Positions 28,917-38,130 are shown, counted from the first letter of the stretch. The stretch is DNA of 62,952 nucleotides from Pseudomonas sp. Gutcm_11s (GCF_028649395.1 NZ_JAQSUW010000003.1:1-62952), one strand, 5' to 3'. Numbers and translations are program-made. The notes: generated from the letters alone by a model not told the origin.

Positions 28917-29429
28917 ATGTCCAAGCACGGAAAGCGAGACATTCTGATCCACTTCGATGAAGATGCGAATGAAATAATCCTATACACAGTTGCAGCTGCC
29001 GAAACCAAAGATATTCGTGCAAGAGAGTTTGATGGAGCCAGGCTAGATACTCCATATATGCTGAGCATGCCAGCAGATGAGATCGAGAAAATATTCGGCG
29101 CGACTATTCTTTCCCTCATCGATACATTTTCATTAAAGAAAATTGGCATTCGCCCCTACGAGCAGCTGAATGCAGAGCGCCATCAACGTGAAGTGGCTGA
29201 GTGGGAGATTGCAGCAAAGGAAGGTGATGCCGAGGCTCAATACATGCTTTTCATTGAGTACCACACAAGGGTTCTCTCTCTCGGTAATGCCGCAGCGCTG
29301 GAGCTAGCAGAGCAAATGCTTGAAGCATCGGCAAACCAAGGCTATGCCGATGCAGTAAGAAGCAAAGAAGCCTGGCCCGAAATGCGCGCAGCTGCTGAAC
29401 GTAGATTGAAACGCGGCCCATCAACCTAG
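28917..29429 (+). CDS. Integron cassette gene 11, Sel1-like repeat protein
   Basis: 170 residues, soluble. The first ~85 residues are unassigned (HGKRDILIHFDEDANEIILY). The C-terminal half contains one to two Sel1/TPR-like alpha-alpha repeats (IAAKEGDAEAQYMLFIEY and MLEASANQGYADAV), which usually mediate protein contacts. Last gene of array 1; its own attC is only a relic. Confidence 0.72.
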   Translation: MSKHGKRDILIHFDEDANEIILYTVAAAETKDIRAREFDGARLDTPYMLSMPADEIEKIFGATILSLIDTFSLKKIGIRPYEQLNAERHQREVAEWEIAAKEGDAEAQYMLFIEYHTRVLSLGNAAALELAEQMLEASANQGYADAVRSKEAWPEMRAAAERRLKRGPST

Positions 29430-29470
29430 CAAACGGATCAAAGCCGGTCGCCACGCTCAATCGGGCCGCC
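29424..29470 (+). repeat. attC relic at the right end of array 1
   Basis: ACCTAGCAAACGGATCAA followed by GCCGGTCGCcaCGCTCAatCGGG matches the left half of the short attC type with substitutions. The right half is missing, and phoX sequence follows within about 40 bp. Confidence 0.6.
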
Positions 29471-29508
29471 CACGAGCAGCTCAAGCTCTACGGTAGTTTT
29501 TCGCCTCC

Positions 29509-31464
29509 TTACGCCCCAATCACCCCACCATCCACCCGCGTAATCAGCAGCGTGGTCGAGCGCGGCCGAGTCTTGCCGTCGCTGGCCGGGAAGCTGATGG
29601 CTGGGTGCTGGATGTTGGCCCACATGGCCTTGCCGTCCGGGCTCCAGGCCAGGCCGGTGATCTCGCAGCCGCGTGGGCCGACCAGGAAGCGGCGGACCTC
29701 GCGGGTGCTGGGGTCGGCGCAGAGCAGTTGGTTGCAGCCCATGCCGGCCATCACCGGTTCGATGTCGTCGTAGTCCGTCTGGATCCACAGACGCCCTGCC
29801 GCGTCGAAGGCCAGGCCGTCCGGTGAGGAGAACAGGTCGCCGTTGATGGTGCCGGTGAGGTTGGCCGCTACCGGCTTGCCGTCCTTGTCCTTGCTGCCGC
29901 GGGCTTCGCCGGCGAGGAGGAACAGTTCCCAGGTGAAGGCGGTGGCGGTCGGGTCGGCGCCCTTTTCGTTGAAGCGCAGGATCTGCCCGTGCAGGTTGTG
30001 CGGGCGCGGGTTGGCCTTGTCGGTGGGTTGTTTTTCGCCACGCCCGTCGTTGTTCGTCAGGGTCACGTAGACCTCGCCGGTGGAGGGATGCACGGCGGCC
30101 CACTCGGGGCGGTCCATCGGTGTGGCGCCGGCGCGGTCGGCTGCAGCGCGGGCGTTGAGCAGTACTTCTGCCTGGTTGGCGAAGCCGTTCTCGGCGCTCA
30201 GGCCGTTCTGCCCGTGCACCAGGGCCAGCCACTGGCCGCTGCCGTCGGCATCGAAGCGCGCGGCGTACAGGGTGCCCTCGTCGAGCAGGTCACGATTGGC
30301 CTCGGGATTGGCGGCATCGAAGCGGCCGGCGGGGACGAACTTGTAGACGTACTCGCCCTTGGCATCGTCGCCGGAGTAGAAGGCCATGCGCCCATCTTTG
30401 CCCAGGCTCAGCGCCGCGCATTCGCGGCTGAAGCGGCCGAAGGCGGTGCGCTTGATCGGCTGCGCTTTGGGGTCGAAGGGGTCGATCTCGACCACCCAGC
30501 CGAAGCGGTGTGGCTCATTGACGTGGCCGCCGTGGGGCTGGTCGGCGTAGGGCGTGGCGTCGAAGCGCGCGTCGGCGGTCTCCCACGCGTAGTTCTTGCT
30601 GGTGCCCTCCTTCGCCAGGCCGTAGCGCTTGTGCGACACGCGTGCCTCGAAGTCGGCCTTGTCGCGGTTGATGAAGTAGTTGGGCCAGTTCTCCTCGCAG
30701 GTGAGGAAGGTGCCCCACGGCGTGACGCCGGTGGCGCAGTTGTTCAGGGTGCCGAGCACGGTGAGGCCGCTCGGGTCGCTGGCGGTCTTCATCTGCTCGT
30801 GGGCGGCCAGCGGGCCGGCGATGCGCATGGGCGTGAGCATGCTGATGCGGCGGTTGTAGGCGGAATCCATCACGCGCTGCCACTGGCCATCGGCACCCTG
30901 CTTCACCTCGATCACCGAGACGCCGTGGGCGGCCTGCTCCTTGCGCACCTCGGCGAGCGGGCGCGGCTTGGACTGGTCGATCTTGCCGGACGGGTGCAGC
31001 GGCGGGTTGATGTACTCGTGGTTCATCACCAGCAGGCCGCGGTCGGTCTCGCCGGGGAAGGCGAAGAAGTCCATGCCGTCGTGGTTGTCGCCGGCCTGCT
31101 TGAGCTGGGCCTGCCAGTCGTCGCTGGCGTCCGGGTTCCAGGCCGGTGCTCCGGCCTCCACCGGGTCGCCCCAGGAGAAGAACGGCACGGCCCGGTAGCC
31201 CTCGGCCACCAGCACGCTGTCGAACTGCGGATCGAGCTGCACCGGCACGCCCTTGAAGCTCAGCAGCGAACTGGCCGAGGCCTTGGAGCAGGCAGCCAGG
31301 CCGCCGCCGAAGAAGCCCAGCGCGGCCAGGGTCAGGCCGCCCTTGAGCACGTTGCGCCGGCTACCGTCGACCAGCGCATCCAGCGGCGGGTTGGCGCTGG
31401 GGTTGATGGCGATATCGTCGTGCGCTTCCAGGCGCTGGTGGAACTGCTGGTGTTCAGGGTTCAT
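29509..31464 (-). CDS. phoX: PhoX-family alkaline phosphatase
   Basis: 651 residues of the DUF839/PhoX family. A Tat signal lies at about 35-60 (SRRNVLKGG, hydrophobic stretch, then LAACS with Cys59, a possible lipobox). Family landmarks include DFFAFPGETDRGLLVMNHEY near residue 130, GTLNNCATGVTPWGTFLTCEENW and the C-terminal DGLAFDAAGRLWIQTD and GCEITGLAWSPD. PhoX enzymes are calcium/iron-dependent periplasmic phosphomonoesterases that release phosphate from organic esters. It follows tonB by 14 bp and is the last gene of the Pho-box operon, consistent with use of phosphate esters left by phytase. Confidence 0.88.
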   Translation of the reverse strand: MNPEHQQFHQRLEAHDDIAINPSANPPLDALVDGSRRNVLKGGLTLAALGFFGGGLAACSKASASSLLSFKGVPVQLDPQFDSVLVAEGYRAVPFFSWGDPVEAGAPAWNPDASDDWQAQLKQAGDNHDGMDFFAFPGETDRGLLVMNHEYINPPLHPSGKIDQSKPRPLAEVRKEQAAHGVSVIEVKQGADGQWQRVMDSAYNRRISMLTPMRIAGPLAAHEQMKTASDPSGLTVLGTLNNCATGVTPWGTFLTCEENWPNYFINRDKADFEARVSHKRYGLAKEGTSKNYAWETADARFDATPYADQPHGGHVNEPHRFGWVVEIDPFDPKAQPIKRTAFGRFSRECAALSLGKDGRMAFYSGDDAKGEYVYKFVPAGRFDAANPEANRDLLDEGTLYAARFDADGSGQWLALVHGQNGLSAENGFANQAEVLLNARAAADRAGATPMDRPEWAAVHPSTGEVYVTLTNNDGRGEKQPTDKANPRPHNLHGQILRFNEKGADPTATAFTWELFLLAGEARGSKDKDGKPVAANLTGTINGDLFSSPDGLAFDAAGRLWIQTDYDDIEPVMAGMGCNQLLCADPSTREVRRFLVGPRGCEITGLAWSPDGKAMWANIQHPAISFPASDGKTRPRSTTLLITRVDGGVIGA

Positions 31465-31478
31465 CAGGGCTTCTCTGG

Positions 31479-32276
31479 TTATTCGATGCGGTAGTGGAAG
31501 GTGTTCTTCACGCCGTCCACCGCCACCGCGCGGCCATCGACCACGCGTGGCTGGTAGCGGAAGGTCCTGGCGGCGGCCAGGGATGGGCGAACGAACAGCG
31601 GGTGGCAGTCGCCGAGGGTCTGCGGGTCTTCGACGCGGCCCTGCGGGCTGACCCGGTAGGTCACCGTGCAGTCGCCCTCGATGCCTTTGTCCAGGGCGCG
31701 CTCGGGGTAGTCCGGCGCCTCCTTGGCGATGGGCAGGTACTGGCGGCTGGCGGCCGCTGCGGCCTCGGCCTGGCGGGCGCGCTCGGCAGCTTCGGCGTCG
31801 GCGCGGGCCTGGGCTTCGGCCTGACGCTGCTGCGCCTGCTGGCGGGCCAGTTCGTCGGCCTCGCGGCGTTCGCGTTCGATGCGCTGGCGCTCGACCTGCT
31901 CGCGCTGCTGACGCTCGCGCTGTTCCTCGACGCGTTTGCGCGCCAGGGCGGCCTGCTCCAGCTTCTGCTGCGCGATGCGCGGATCGGGTTTGGGCGCCTC
32001 CACCGGCTTGGCCGGCTCGGGTTCGGGGAGCGCTACTGGCGGCACCAGCGCCTCGGGCTGCGGCGGTGCCGGCGGGGCCAGGGTCACCAGGCGCGTGGTC
32101 AGGGTGCGTACCTGCGGCGCCGGCGGCGTGTCGGCCTGCCAGTGGGTCAGCAGCAGGCCGAGCACCAGGGCGTGCAGGCCCACCGCCACGCCAGCGGCGA
32201 GGAAGCTGCGCAGCCAGCGGCTGGAGGGAGCGGCGAGCGCCAGCGGCGCGGTGGCCTGCATGACCAGCGCGCTCAC
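31479..32276 (-). CDS. tonB: TonB energy-transducing protein
   Basis: 265 residues: a membrane helix at about 25-44, a Pro/Glu-rich linker at 50-95 (PPVALPEPEPAKPVEAPKPD), a long charged helix of Gln/Arg/Glu at about 98-170, and a TonB C-terminal domain from about 175 (YPERALDKGIEGDCTVTYRV, FRYQPRVVDG). It carries proton-motive energy from ExbB/ExbD to outer-membrane receptors. Its start overlaps the exbD stop by 4 bp. Two cysteines of the C-terminal domain (GDCTV, GDCHP) could form a disulfide. It probably serves the receptor encoded at the head of this operon. Confidence 0.92.
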   Translation of the reverse strand: MSALVMQATAPLALAAPSSRWLRSFLAAGVAVGLHALVLGLLLTHWQADTPPAPQVRTLTTRLVTLAPPAPPQPEALVPPVALPEPEPAKPVEAPKPDPRIAQQKLEQAALARKRVEEQRERQQREQVERQRIERERREADELARQQAQQRQAEAQARADAEAAERARQAEAAAAASRQYLPIAKEAPDYPERALDKGIEGDCTVTYRVSPQGRVEDPQTLGDCHPLFVRPSLAAARTFRYQPRVVDGRAVAVDGVKNTFHYRIE

Positions 32277-32716
32277 TGCGGCGCCTCGGTGATCAGGCCG
32301 AGGTTGCTCACCCCGCCCTGCTGCAGCGCGGCCATGCCGGCTACCACCGTGGCGTAGTCGGCGTGGCCGTCGGCGCGGATGTACACCTGGGTGTCGCCGC
32401 GCTCGGCGATCAGCGCGCCGACCTTGCTGGTCATCTCCTCCAGGTTCACCGCGCTGTCGGTCTTGTGCTCGGTGTCCAGCTCGCTACCGAGGTTCCAGTA
32501 GTAGCCGCCATCGGCCTGCACCGAGAGGGTCAGCACCTGCTGCTGGCTATCGGTCGGCAGCGCCTCGGCGGCGACCTTGGGCAGCTCGATCTTCACGCCT
32601 TGGGTGAGCATGGGCGCGGTGACCATGAAGATCACCAGCAGCACCAGCATCACGTCGATGTAGGGCACCACATTCATCTCGGCCTTGGGGCCGTGCTTGC
32701 ACTGCGGCTTGCGCAT
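32273..32716 (-). CDS. exbD: ExbD/TolR-family biopolymer transporter
   Basis: 147 residues with one membrane helix at about 18-38 (VVPYIDVMLVLLVIFMVTAP), whose Asp21 is the conserved proton-path residue, and a periplasmic domain (QVYIRADGHADYATVVAGMA). It forms the TonB motor with ExbB. The start is the ATG at 32716, 11 bp after the exbB stop; the family's N-terminus begins there. Confidence 0.92.
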   Translation of the reverse strand: MRKPQCKHGPKAEMNVVPYIDVMLVLLVIFMVTAPMLTQGVKIELPKVAAEALPTDSQQQVLTLSVQADGGYYWNLGSELDTEHKTDSAVNLEEMTSKVGALIAERGDTQVYIRADGHADYATVVAGMAALQQGGVSNLGLITEAPQ

Positions 32717-32727
32717 CTCGCCTCTCC

Positions 32728-33435
32728 TCAGGCCGCCTGGGCCACGCCGGTAGCACTGGGCAGGCGCCGTTGCAGGCGGCCCTGCAACTCGTTGCCGAAG
32801 GCGTACAGGCGGGTGCTCAGGGCGGCGACGCGGGCGGAGAAGCGGTTGTAGGCGATCACCGCGGGGATGGCGGCGAACAGGCCGATGGCGGTGGCGATCA
32901 GCGCCTCGGCGATGCCCGGCGCGACGGTGGACAGGGTGGCCTGCTGCACCTGGGACAGGCCGATGAAGGAATTCATGATCCCCCACACGGTGCCGAACAG
33001 GCCGATGTAGGGGCTGACCGAGCCGATGGTGGCGAGCAGCGGCAGGCCCTTCTCCAGGCGTTCCTCCTGCTCGGAGATGGCCACCAGCAGGCTGCGTTCG
33101 ACGCCGTCGATCAGTGTCTCGCGTTCCACGCCGGGCTCGCGGCGCAGCTGCGCGTATTCGCCGTAGCCGGCGCGGAACAGCTGCTCCAGCGCGGCATCGG
33201 CATCGCTGCGTTCGGCGCCTTCGCGGTACAGGGTGGCGAGGTCGCCGGTCTCGCGGAAGCGGCGCAGGAAGTCCCGCGCCAGGCGCTCGCTGCGGCCCAG
33301 CAGCAGGCTGCGCTGGACGATCAGGTACCAGCTGGCCAGCGAGGCGGCGAGCAGGGTCAGCATGACCAGCTTGACCAGCAGGCTGGCGTCGCTGACCAGG
33401 CTCCAGACGGTCATCTGTTCGAGGGTGGCGTGCAT
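32728..33435 (-). CDS. exbB: ExbB/TolQ-family proton channel
   Basis: 235 residues with three membrane helices: about 15-38, 130-152 (PLLATIGSVSPYIGLFGTVW) and 170-195 (GIAEALIATAIGLFAAIPAV). The GLFGTVWGIMNSF and EALIATAIGL motifs are those of the MotA/TolQ/ExbB family. It makes the inner-membrane channel of the TonB motor. The ATG at 33435 has AAGGAG at 7 nt and is preferred over an upstream ATG at 33453. Confidence 0.93.
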   Translation of the reverse strand: MHATLEQMTVWSLVSDASLLVKLVMLTLLAASLASWYLIVQRSLLLGRSERLARDFLRRFRETGDLATLYREGAERSDADAALEQLFRAGYGEYAQLRREPGVERETLIDGVERSLLVAISEQEERLEKGLPLLATIGSVSPYIGLFGTVWGIMNSFIGLSQVQQATLSTVAPGIAEALIATAIGLFAAIPAVIAYNRFSARVAALSTRLYAFGNELQGRLQRRLPSATGVAQAA

Positions 33436-33475
33436 GGTGTGGCTCCTTTGCATGGCGAGGAATCCGGCGACCGGT

Positions 33476-33514
33476 CCCTCACCCCAGCCCTCTCCCGAGG
33501 GAGAGGGGGTTGAG
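33476..33514. repeat. Intergenic palindromic repeat
   Basis: CCCTCTCCC and GGGAGAGGG form a perfect 9-bp inverted repeat with a 2-nt loop, preceded by CCCTCACCCCAG. This style of element is common between genes of GC-rich proteobacteria. It lies between the phytase and exbB genes, where it could tune read-through or message stability. Confidence 0.6.
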
Positions 33515-33554
33515 TGCTATTCGATTACTTCGCGGTTACCGGTTGATGACAGGG

Positions 33555-35471
33555 CTATTCCAGGCCGAGGGCGCGGGCGACCTCGCTCCAGGGCACGAAC
33601 TTGAAGTTCTGCGTGGCCTCGGGCATGCGCTTGCGCCCGTCCTGCACCACCAACATGCCCTGGCTCCAGGGCCCACCGAGGTTGGCCGAGGTCACTTCCA
33701 GGCCGTCGGTCTCGGAGGCGCCGTCGATGCCCAGCGCGCCGTTGGCGCCGACGCGGAAGGCGCCGCGCAGAGCGAATGGCGGCTCGGCGTCGAGCACCAG
33801 GTAGCTGTCGTTGCCCTGGCTGGACACCACCAGGTAGTCGCGCGCCTCGGACTGGTACAGGCCCAGGCCCTCGACATCGGCGTGCAGCGCGCCGCCGACC
33901 TTCATCACCTCGTGCAGCTCGGTGGGGCCGTCGGCGCGGGCGTCCACCGCCCACACACCGGTGTCTTCCTCGCCAAGGAACAGGCGCTGGCGCTGGTCAT
34001 CAGCCACGCAGCCCTCGGGCTGGCTCGGCACGGCGAAGCGCCGCACCAGCTCGCCGCTGACCTCGCCGCCGTTATCGCTCAGGCGGTACTGCAGGAAGCT
34101 GCCGTCCTTGCCGTTGGCGAAGGCGTACAGCTCGCCGCTGGCCGGCTGGAACAGGCAGATGCCGTAGATCTCCTTGAGCGGCGTGCGTACCTCGCCAGCC
34201 GCGCGCAGCTCGCCGCTGGCGCGGTCGATGGCGAACACGGCGATGCTGTTGCGGTCGCGATCACTGGCCACGGCCAGGTCGACGCGCTCACCGCCGAGAC
34301 TGAAGTTGGGGCGCAGGTCGACGTTGTTCAGGCGACCCACCGGCAGGTCCTGCAGCAACTTGCCGTCCAGGTCGTAGACCAGCAGGCCCTGTTTCTTGTT
34401 GGTGCCGAGCACGCGCGAACGCGCCGGGTTGACCGAGTCGACCCAGATCGCCGGATCGTCGGCGGCGTCGCCGTGGCGGCCGACCGGCTCGCTCTGGCGC
34501 TGCGCGGTGACATTCACCAGCGCCTCGGGCACAGCCACCGGTTGCGGTTTCCAGGCCAGTTCGCCCTCGTAGAAGCTCCCGCTGCCGTCGTCCTGCAGCA
34601 GCAGTTCGAGACCGTTGCTACCTTCGCGCACAGCCAGGCGCTCCGGCTCTTCCATGCCCTGCAGGGCGACGCTGCCGGTCGCCTGCCAGGCTTCGCCCTG
34701 GCGCTGGTACAGATGCAGGCGACGGGCACCGACATCCAGTGCCAGCACGCCGCCCGGCACGGCAGCCATGGCGCCGACGCCCTGCTCCAGGCCGCCGAAC
34801 GGCTTGACCATGTCCACCGCCACGCGGCTGGCTTCGGCCTCCGGGTGCGCCGGGTAGGCCCACAGGCCGACGTTCTCTTCGTTGACCAGCAACTGGTTGG
34901 CGGCATCGTCGACCTGGCAGAACTCGGCCTGCGGCGGCAGCGGCAGGCCGCGCACGCGCAGGGCCTCGCTGCTCAGCTCGCTGCCAGAGCCGACCAGCCA
35001 CTGCTCGCCACGGCCCTCCTCGCCGACCAGGAACAGATAGAGGTTGGCCGCCTCGTCGCGGTACAGGCACAGGCCGGTCACCGCGTAGTCACGCGCCGGC
35101 AGGGCCAGGGTGCGGCCCCACTGGCGCGCGGTCGGGTCGAGCAGCGCCAGGGTCGGGCGCTGGTTGGCGGCGTCTAGGCTGGCGACCAGCAGCTGCTCGC
35201 CGAGGCTGCGGCTATCCAGCCCGCTGAAGTTGCCGGGCAGGCGTGCCAGTTCGGCGCCCTGGGCATCGAGCAGCAGCAGCCCGCGCTTCTCGCTGGCGGC
35301 CAGGCGCTGTTCACCGGCGAAGCGCAGGTCCTCAGCCTTGATCTGGCTGGAGGCACCCCAGGGGCTGAGGACCAGGCTCGGAGCGGCAGCGGAGGCCAGT
35401 GACGGCACCTGGTCGCAACCGGCCAGGAGCAGGCCGGCGAACAACAGGGAAAGGGAAAACGACGGATGCAT
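33555..35471 (-). CDS. Two-domain beta-propeller phytase lipoprotein
   Basis: 638 residues with a lipoprotein signal (LLFAGLLLAGC, Cys19), so it is probably anchored in the outer membrane. The C-terminal half (about 310-638) has the beta-propeller phytase hallmarks: HGDAADDPAIWVD, LGTNKKQGLLVYDLDGK, GRLNNVDLR, AVASDRDRNSIAVF, YGICLF and ADVEGLGLY, with acidic residues that bind calcium. The N-terminal half looks like a second, degenerate propeller lacking these acidic clusters. It releases phosphate from phytate. It follows the TonB-dependent receptor gene by 64 bp in the same operon. Confidence 0.88.
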   Translation of the reverse strand: MHPSFSLSLLFAGLLLAGCDQVPSLASAAAPSLVLSPWGASSQIKAEDLRFAGEQRLAASEKRGLLLLDAQGAELARLPGNFSGLDSRSLGEQLLVASLDAANQRPTLALLDPTARQWGRTLALPARDYAVTGLCLYRDEAANLYLFLVGEEGRGEQWLVGSGSELSSEALRVRGLPLPPQAEFCQVDDAANQLLVNEENVGLWAYPAHPEAEASRVAVDMVKPFGGLEQGVGAMAAVPGGVLALDVGARRLHLYQRQGEAWQATGSVALQGMEEPERLAVREGSNGLELLLQDDGSGSFYEGELAWKPQPVAVPEALVNVTAQRQSEPVGRHGDAADDPAIWVDSVNPARSRVLGTNKKQGLLVYDLDGKLLQDLPVGRLNNVDLRPNFSLGGERVDLAVASDRDRNSIAVFAIDRASGELRAAGEVRTPLKEIYGICLFQPASGELYAFANGKDGSFLQYRLSDNGGEVSGELVRRFAVPSQPEGCVADDQRQRLFLGEEDTGVWAVDARADGPTELHEVMKVGGALHADVEGLGLYQSEARDYLVVSSQGNDSYLVLDAEPPFALRGAFRVGANGALGIDGASETDGLEVTSANLGGPWSQGMLVVQDGRKRMPEATQNFKFVPWSEVARALGLE

Positions 35472-35535
35472 GGGTATTCCTTGAGCGTGTGCGCAGGCGC
35501 GCCCGCCCCGCGAGGGAGCGCGCCGGTGGAGTCTT

Positions 35536-38058
35536 TTAGAAGTGGGTGAAGGTCAGGCCGAGCTTGTACGTCGGGCCGTATTCCTCGTACTGGGCGTTGT
35601 AGGCACTGCGCCCGGTGTAGACGTAGTAGCTCTCGTCGGTGATGTTCTGCGCCTCGAACTTGAGCTGCAGTTCCTTGGTCAGGAAGTAGCCGGCGCTGAA
35701 GTCGACGAACACCTGGTCGTCCACGTGCAGGTCGTGGGCCTCGTCGTTGATGCCGGCGACCTCGTAGAGATAGTCTGACTTGTAGTTGGCCGACAGGCGC
35801 AGGCTGAGCTTGTCGTTCTCCCAGCCGAGCATCAGGTTGCCGACGGTGTCGGACTGGAACGGCATGTCGATGTCGCGCTCGAGGTAGCTGCCGCTGTCGG
35901 TATCGAAGCCGCTGATGCTGGCGTCGGAGCGGCTGAAGGTGGCGTTGGCGCCGAGCAGCAGGCCGTTCCAGGGTGCCGGCAACCAGTCGAACTTCTGCGA
36001 GTAGGCCAGTTCCAGGCCCCACAGCTCGGCGTTGTCGCCGTTGGCGAAGGTGTTGGCCTCGGAGAAGGCGGCCCAGTCGCCAGTGCCGGCGAGGTCGGCG
36101 TTGTACACGAAGTTCTCGATGTCCTTGTAGAACACGAAGGCGGACACCACGCCAGCGCGGCCCAGGTAGTGCTCGATGCCGAGGTCGAAGTTGCGCGACT
36201 CCAGCGGGTCCAGCGTCGGGTTGCCGAAGCTGGCCTCGTCGCCGTCGATGACGAAGCCCGGCGCCAGCTGGCCGAAGGTCGGGCGCACCACCGTGTTGGT
36301 GATGGCGGCGCGTACCTGGGTGTCCTTGTCCAGCTGGTAGCGGGCGTGTAGGCCCGGCAGCCAGTGGTGGTAGTCGTTCTTCGCCTCGATGCTCTCGTAG
36401 TCGCCGTCGCGGATGCCGGTGCCCTTGGCCTCGAAGCTGGTTTCCTCGTAGCGCATGCCGGCGATGATGCGCAGGTCGTCGATGTCGACGGTGTGCATCA
36501 GGTAGGCCGCGTCGATGTCTTCGCTCATCTTGTAGTCGTTGACCCGCGACTCTTCCTCGTTGAAGAACTCGCCGCGATCCAGGCCGCCGAGCAGTGCCTC
36601 GATACGGTCGGCCGACAGGCCCGGCCCGAAGCGGCCCAAGTTGTAGTCGACCGAGCCTTTGCTGAACTGGTCCATGCTCAGCTGCTCGTCGGTGAAGAAG
36701 TTGTCGAGGTCCTCGTAGGTCCAGATGTCGGTGTCGTTGTCCTTGTCGCGGCGGCTGAGCTTGCCGCCGAACTTGACCTGCGCGGCGTAGCCGGCCAGCT
36801 CGTAGTCGCGGGCGGCGTCGAGCTTGATGTTCTTCTCGGTGTCCTCGGTGTTCTCCTCCGCCCACTCCACTTCGTTGAGGGTGAAGTTGGCCGGGTCGTA
36901 GAAGTCGTCGCCAACGCTCAGGCGCGGTTTCTCGGTGTCGTAGAAACCGACGTCCGCGAAGTCGTCGTTGCCCTCGAACACGGCGCCGCCGATATGGCCG
37001 GGCGTGTCTTCGCTGGACTGGCTGTAGCCGACCTGGCCGCCGAGGGTCCACTGGCCGATCATCTGCTCGCCGCCGAACACGTAGGACTGGATCTCCTGGG
37101 TTTCCTCGCGGTCCTTCAGCTCGCGCCAGCCCTCGGCATCGCCGCTCTCGCCGGGCAGCTGCGCGTCGGCGAACTCGACGCCGGCGGCGTTGCGGGTCTC
37201 GCTGTCCTTGTAGCGGCTGTACAGGGTGCGCAGGTAGTAGCTGCTGAAGTCGTCGGGGCGGTAGTCGAAGTTCAGGCCCAGGCCGCTGCGTTCGCGGCGG
37301 ATGTCGTAGTCGCGCTGCTCGAACTGCTCGAGCCGGGCGCCGTCCTCGAAGTCCCAGTCACCGCCGCTCTCGACGTTGTCCGAGCCGAAGTCGCGCTGCT
37401 GCCAGCTGAAGGCGGCGGCCACGCCGAAGTTGTCGACGCCGTCGCCGAGGCTGAAGCGGTCGCTGATGGCGCCGGAGAATTTCGGGCTGGTCTGCTCGGT
37501 GTTGTCGTCGTAGCTGGCCTCGGTGCTGCCGGTATAGAACAGGCCCTTGTGGTCGAAGGCCGAGAGGCTCTCCACCTCGATGGTACCGCCGAGGGAGTTG
37601 GCGTCCATGTCCGGGGTCAGGGTCTTGACCACCGACAGCGACTGCACCAGCTCGGACGGCAATACGTCGAGGGCTACCGCGCGGCGGTCCGCCTCCGGCG
37701 ACGGGATCAGGGTGCCGTTGACGCTGACGCTGTTGAGGTCCGGACCCAGGCCACGCACGCTGACGAAGCGGCCTTCGCCCTGGTCGCGCTCGACGCTCAC
37801 GCCGGGCAGGCGCTGGGTGGCTTCGGCGACGTTCTGGTCGGGCAGCTGGGCCACGCCGTCGGCATGCACGGTGCTCTGCACGCTGTCGGAACGGCGCTGC
37901 TCCTTGAGCGCCTGGTCGACGGCGGCGGCCTGGCCGATCACATCGACGTGCTCGGTGGCATTGTCTTCGGCCGCCCACAGCGGCGTGGTGGCGATGGCCA
38001 GGGCCAGCACGCTGATGCGGAAGCCGGCGCGGCGAGCGTTGAGTTGGCGTTTGTACAT
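35536..38058 (-). CDS. TonB-dependent outer-membrane receptor
   Basis: 840 residues from the ATG at 38058: signal peptide at 1-29 (LALAIATTPLWA), a TonB-box-like region (EHVDVIGQA), a plug domain to about 180 (LPDQNVAEATQRLPGVSVER, VSVRGLGPDLNSVSVNG), then a 22-strand barrel rich in aromatic turns and ending in GLTFTHF with terminal Phe. The loops are highly acidic. Being first in an operon with phytase, its own TonB-ExbB-ExbD and PhoX, and behind a Pho box, it probably imports a phosphate-containing organic compound such as phytate or inositol phosphates. Substrate is an inference. A much longer in-frame ORF reaching 38685 lacks a start that makes sense and is ignored. Confidence 0.9.
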   Translation of the reverse strand: MYKRQLNARRAGFRISVLALAIATTPLWAAEDNATEHVDVIGQAAAVDQALKEQRRSDSVQSTVHADGVAQLPDQNVAEATQRLPGVSVERDQGEGRFVSVRGLGPDLNSVSVNGTLIPSPEADRRAVALDVLPSELVQSLSVVKTLTPDMDANSLGGTIEVESLSAFDHKGLFYTGSTEASYDDNTEQTSPKFSGAISDRFSLGDGVDNFGVAAAFSWQQRDFGSDNVESGGDWDFEDGARLEQFEQRDYDIRRERSGLGLNFDYRPDDFSSYYLRTLYSRYKDSETRNAAGVEFADAQLPGESGDAEGWRELKDREETQEIQSYVFGGEQMIGQWTLGGQVGYSQSSEDTPGHIGGAVFEGNDDFADVGFYDTEKPRLSVGDDFYDPANFTLNEVEWAEENTEDTEKNIKLDAARDYELAGYAAQVKFGGKLSRRDKDNDTDIWTYEDLDNFFTDEQLSMDQFSKGSVDYNLGRFGPGLSADRIEALLGGLDRGEFFNEEESRVNDYKMSEDIDAAYLMHTVDIDDLRIIAGMRYEETSFEAKGTGIRDGDYESIEAKNDYHHWLPGLHARYQLDKDTQVRAAITNTVVRPTFGQLAPGFVIDGDEASFGNPTLDPLESRNFDLGIEHYLGRAGVVSAFVFYKDIENFVYNADLAGTGDWAAFSEANTFANGDNAELWGLELAYSQKFDWLPAPWNGLLLGANATFSRSDASISGFDTDSGSYLERDIDMPFQSDTVGNLMLGWENDKLSLRLSANYKSDYLYEVAGINDEAHDLHVDDQVFVDFSAGYFLTKELQLKFEAQNITDESYYVYTGRSAYNAQYEEYGPTYKLGLTFTHF

Positions 38059-38130
38059 GCTGCTCTCTCCCCAGATGAGCGTTGCGCCGGGGCAAGTCCG
38101 GCGATCTGGGGGGCATGCTGGGAGCGGCCT

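Noticed and set aside
23922..29470. Regularly spaced similar repeats considered as CRISPR
   Set aside because: Repeats are 75-89 bp, variable in the centre, spaced 0.3-0.6 kb apart by genes, and have attC core sites; no cas genes present.
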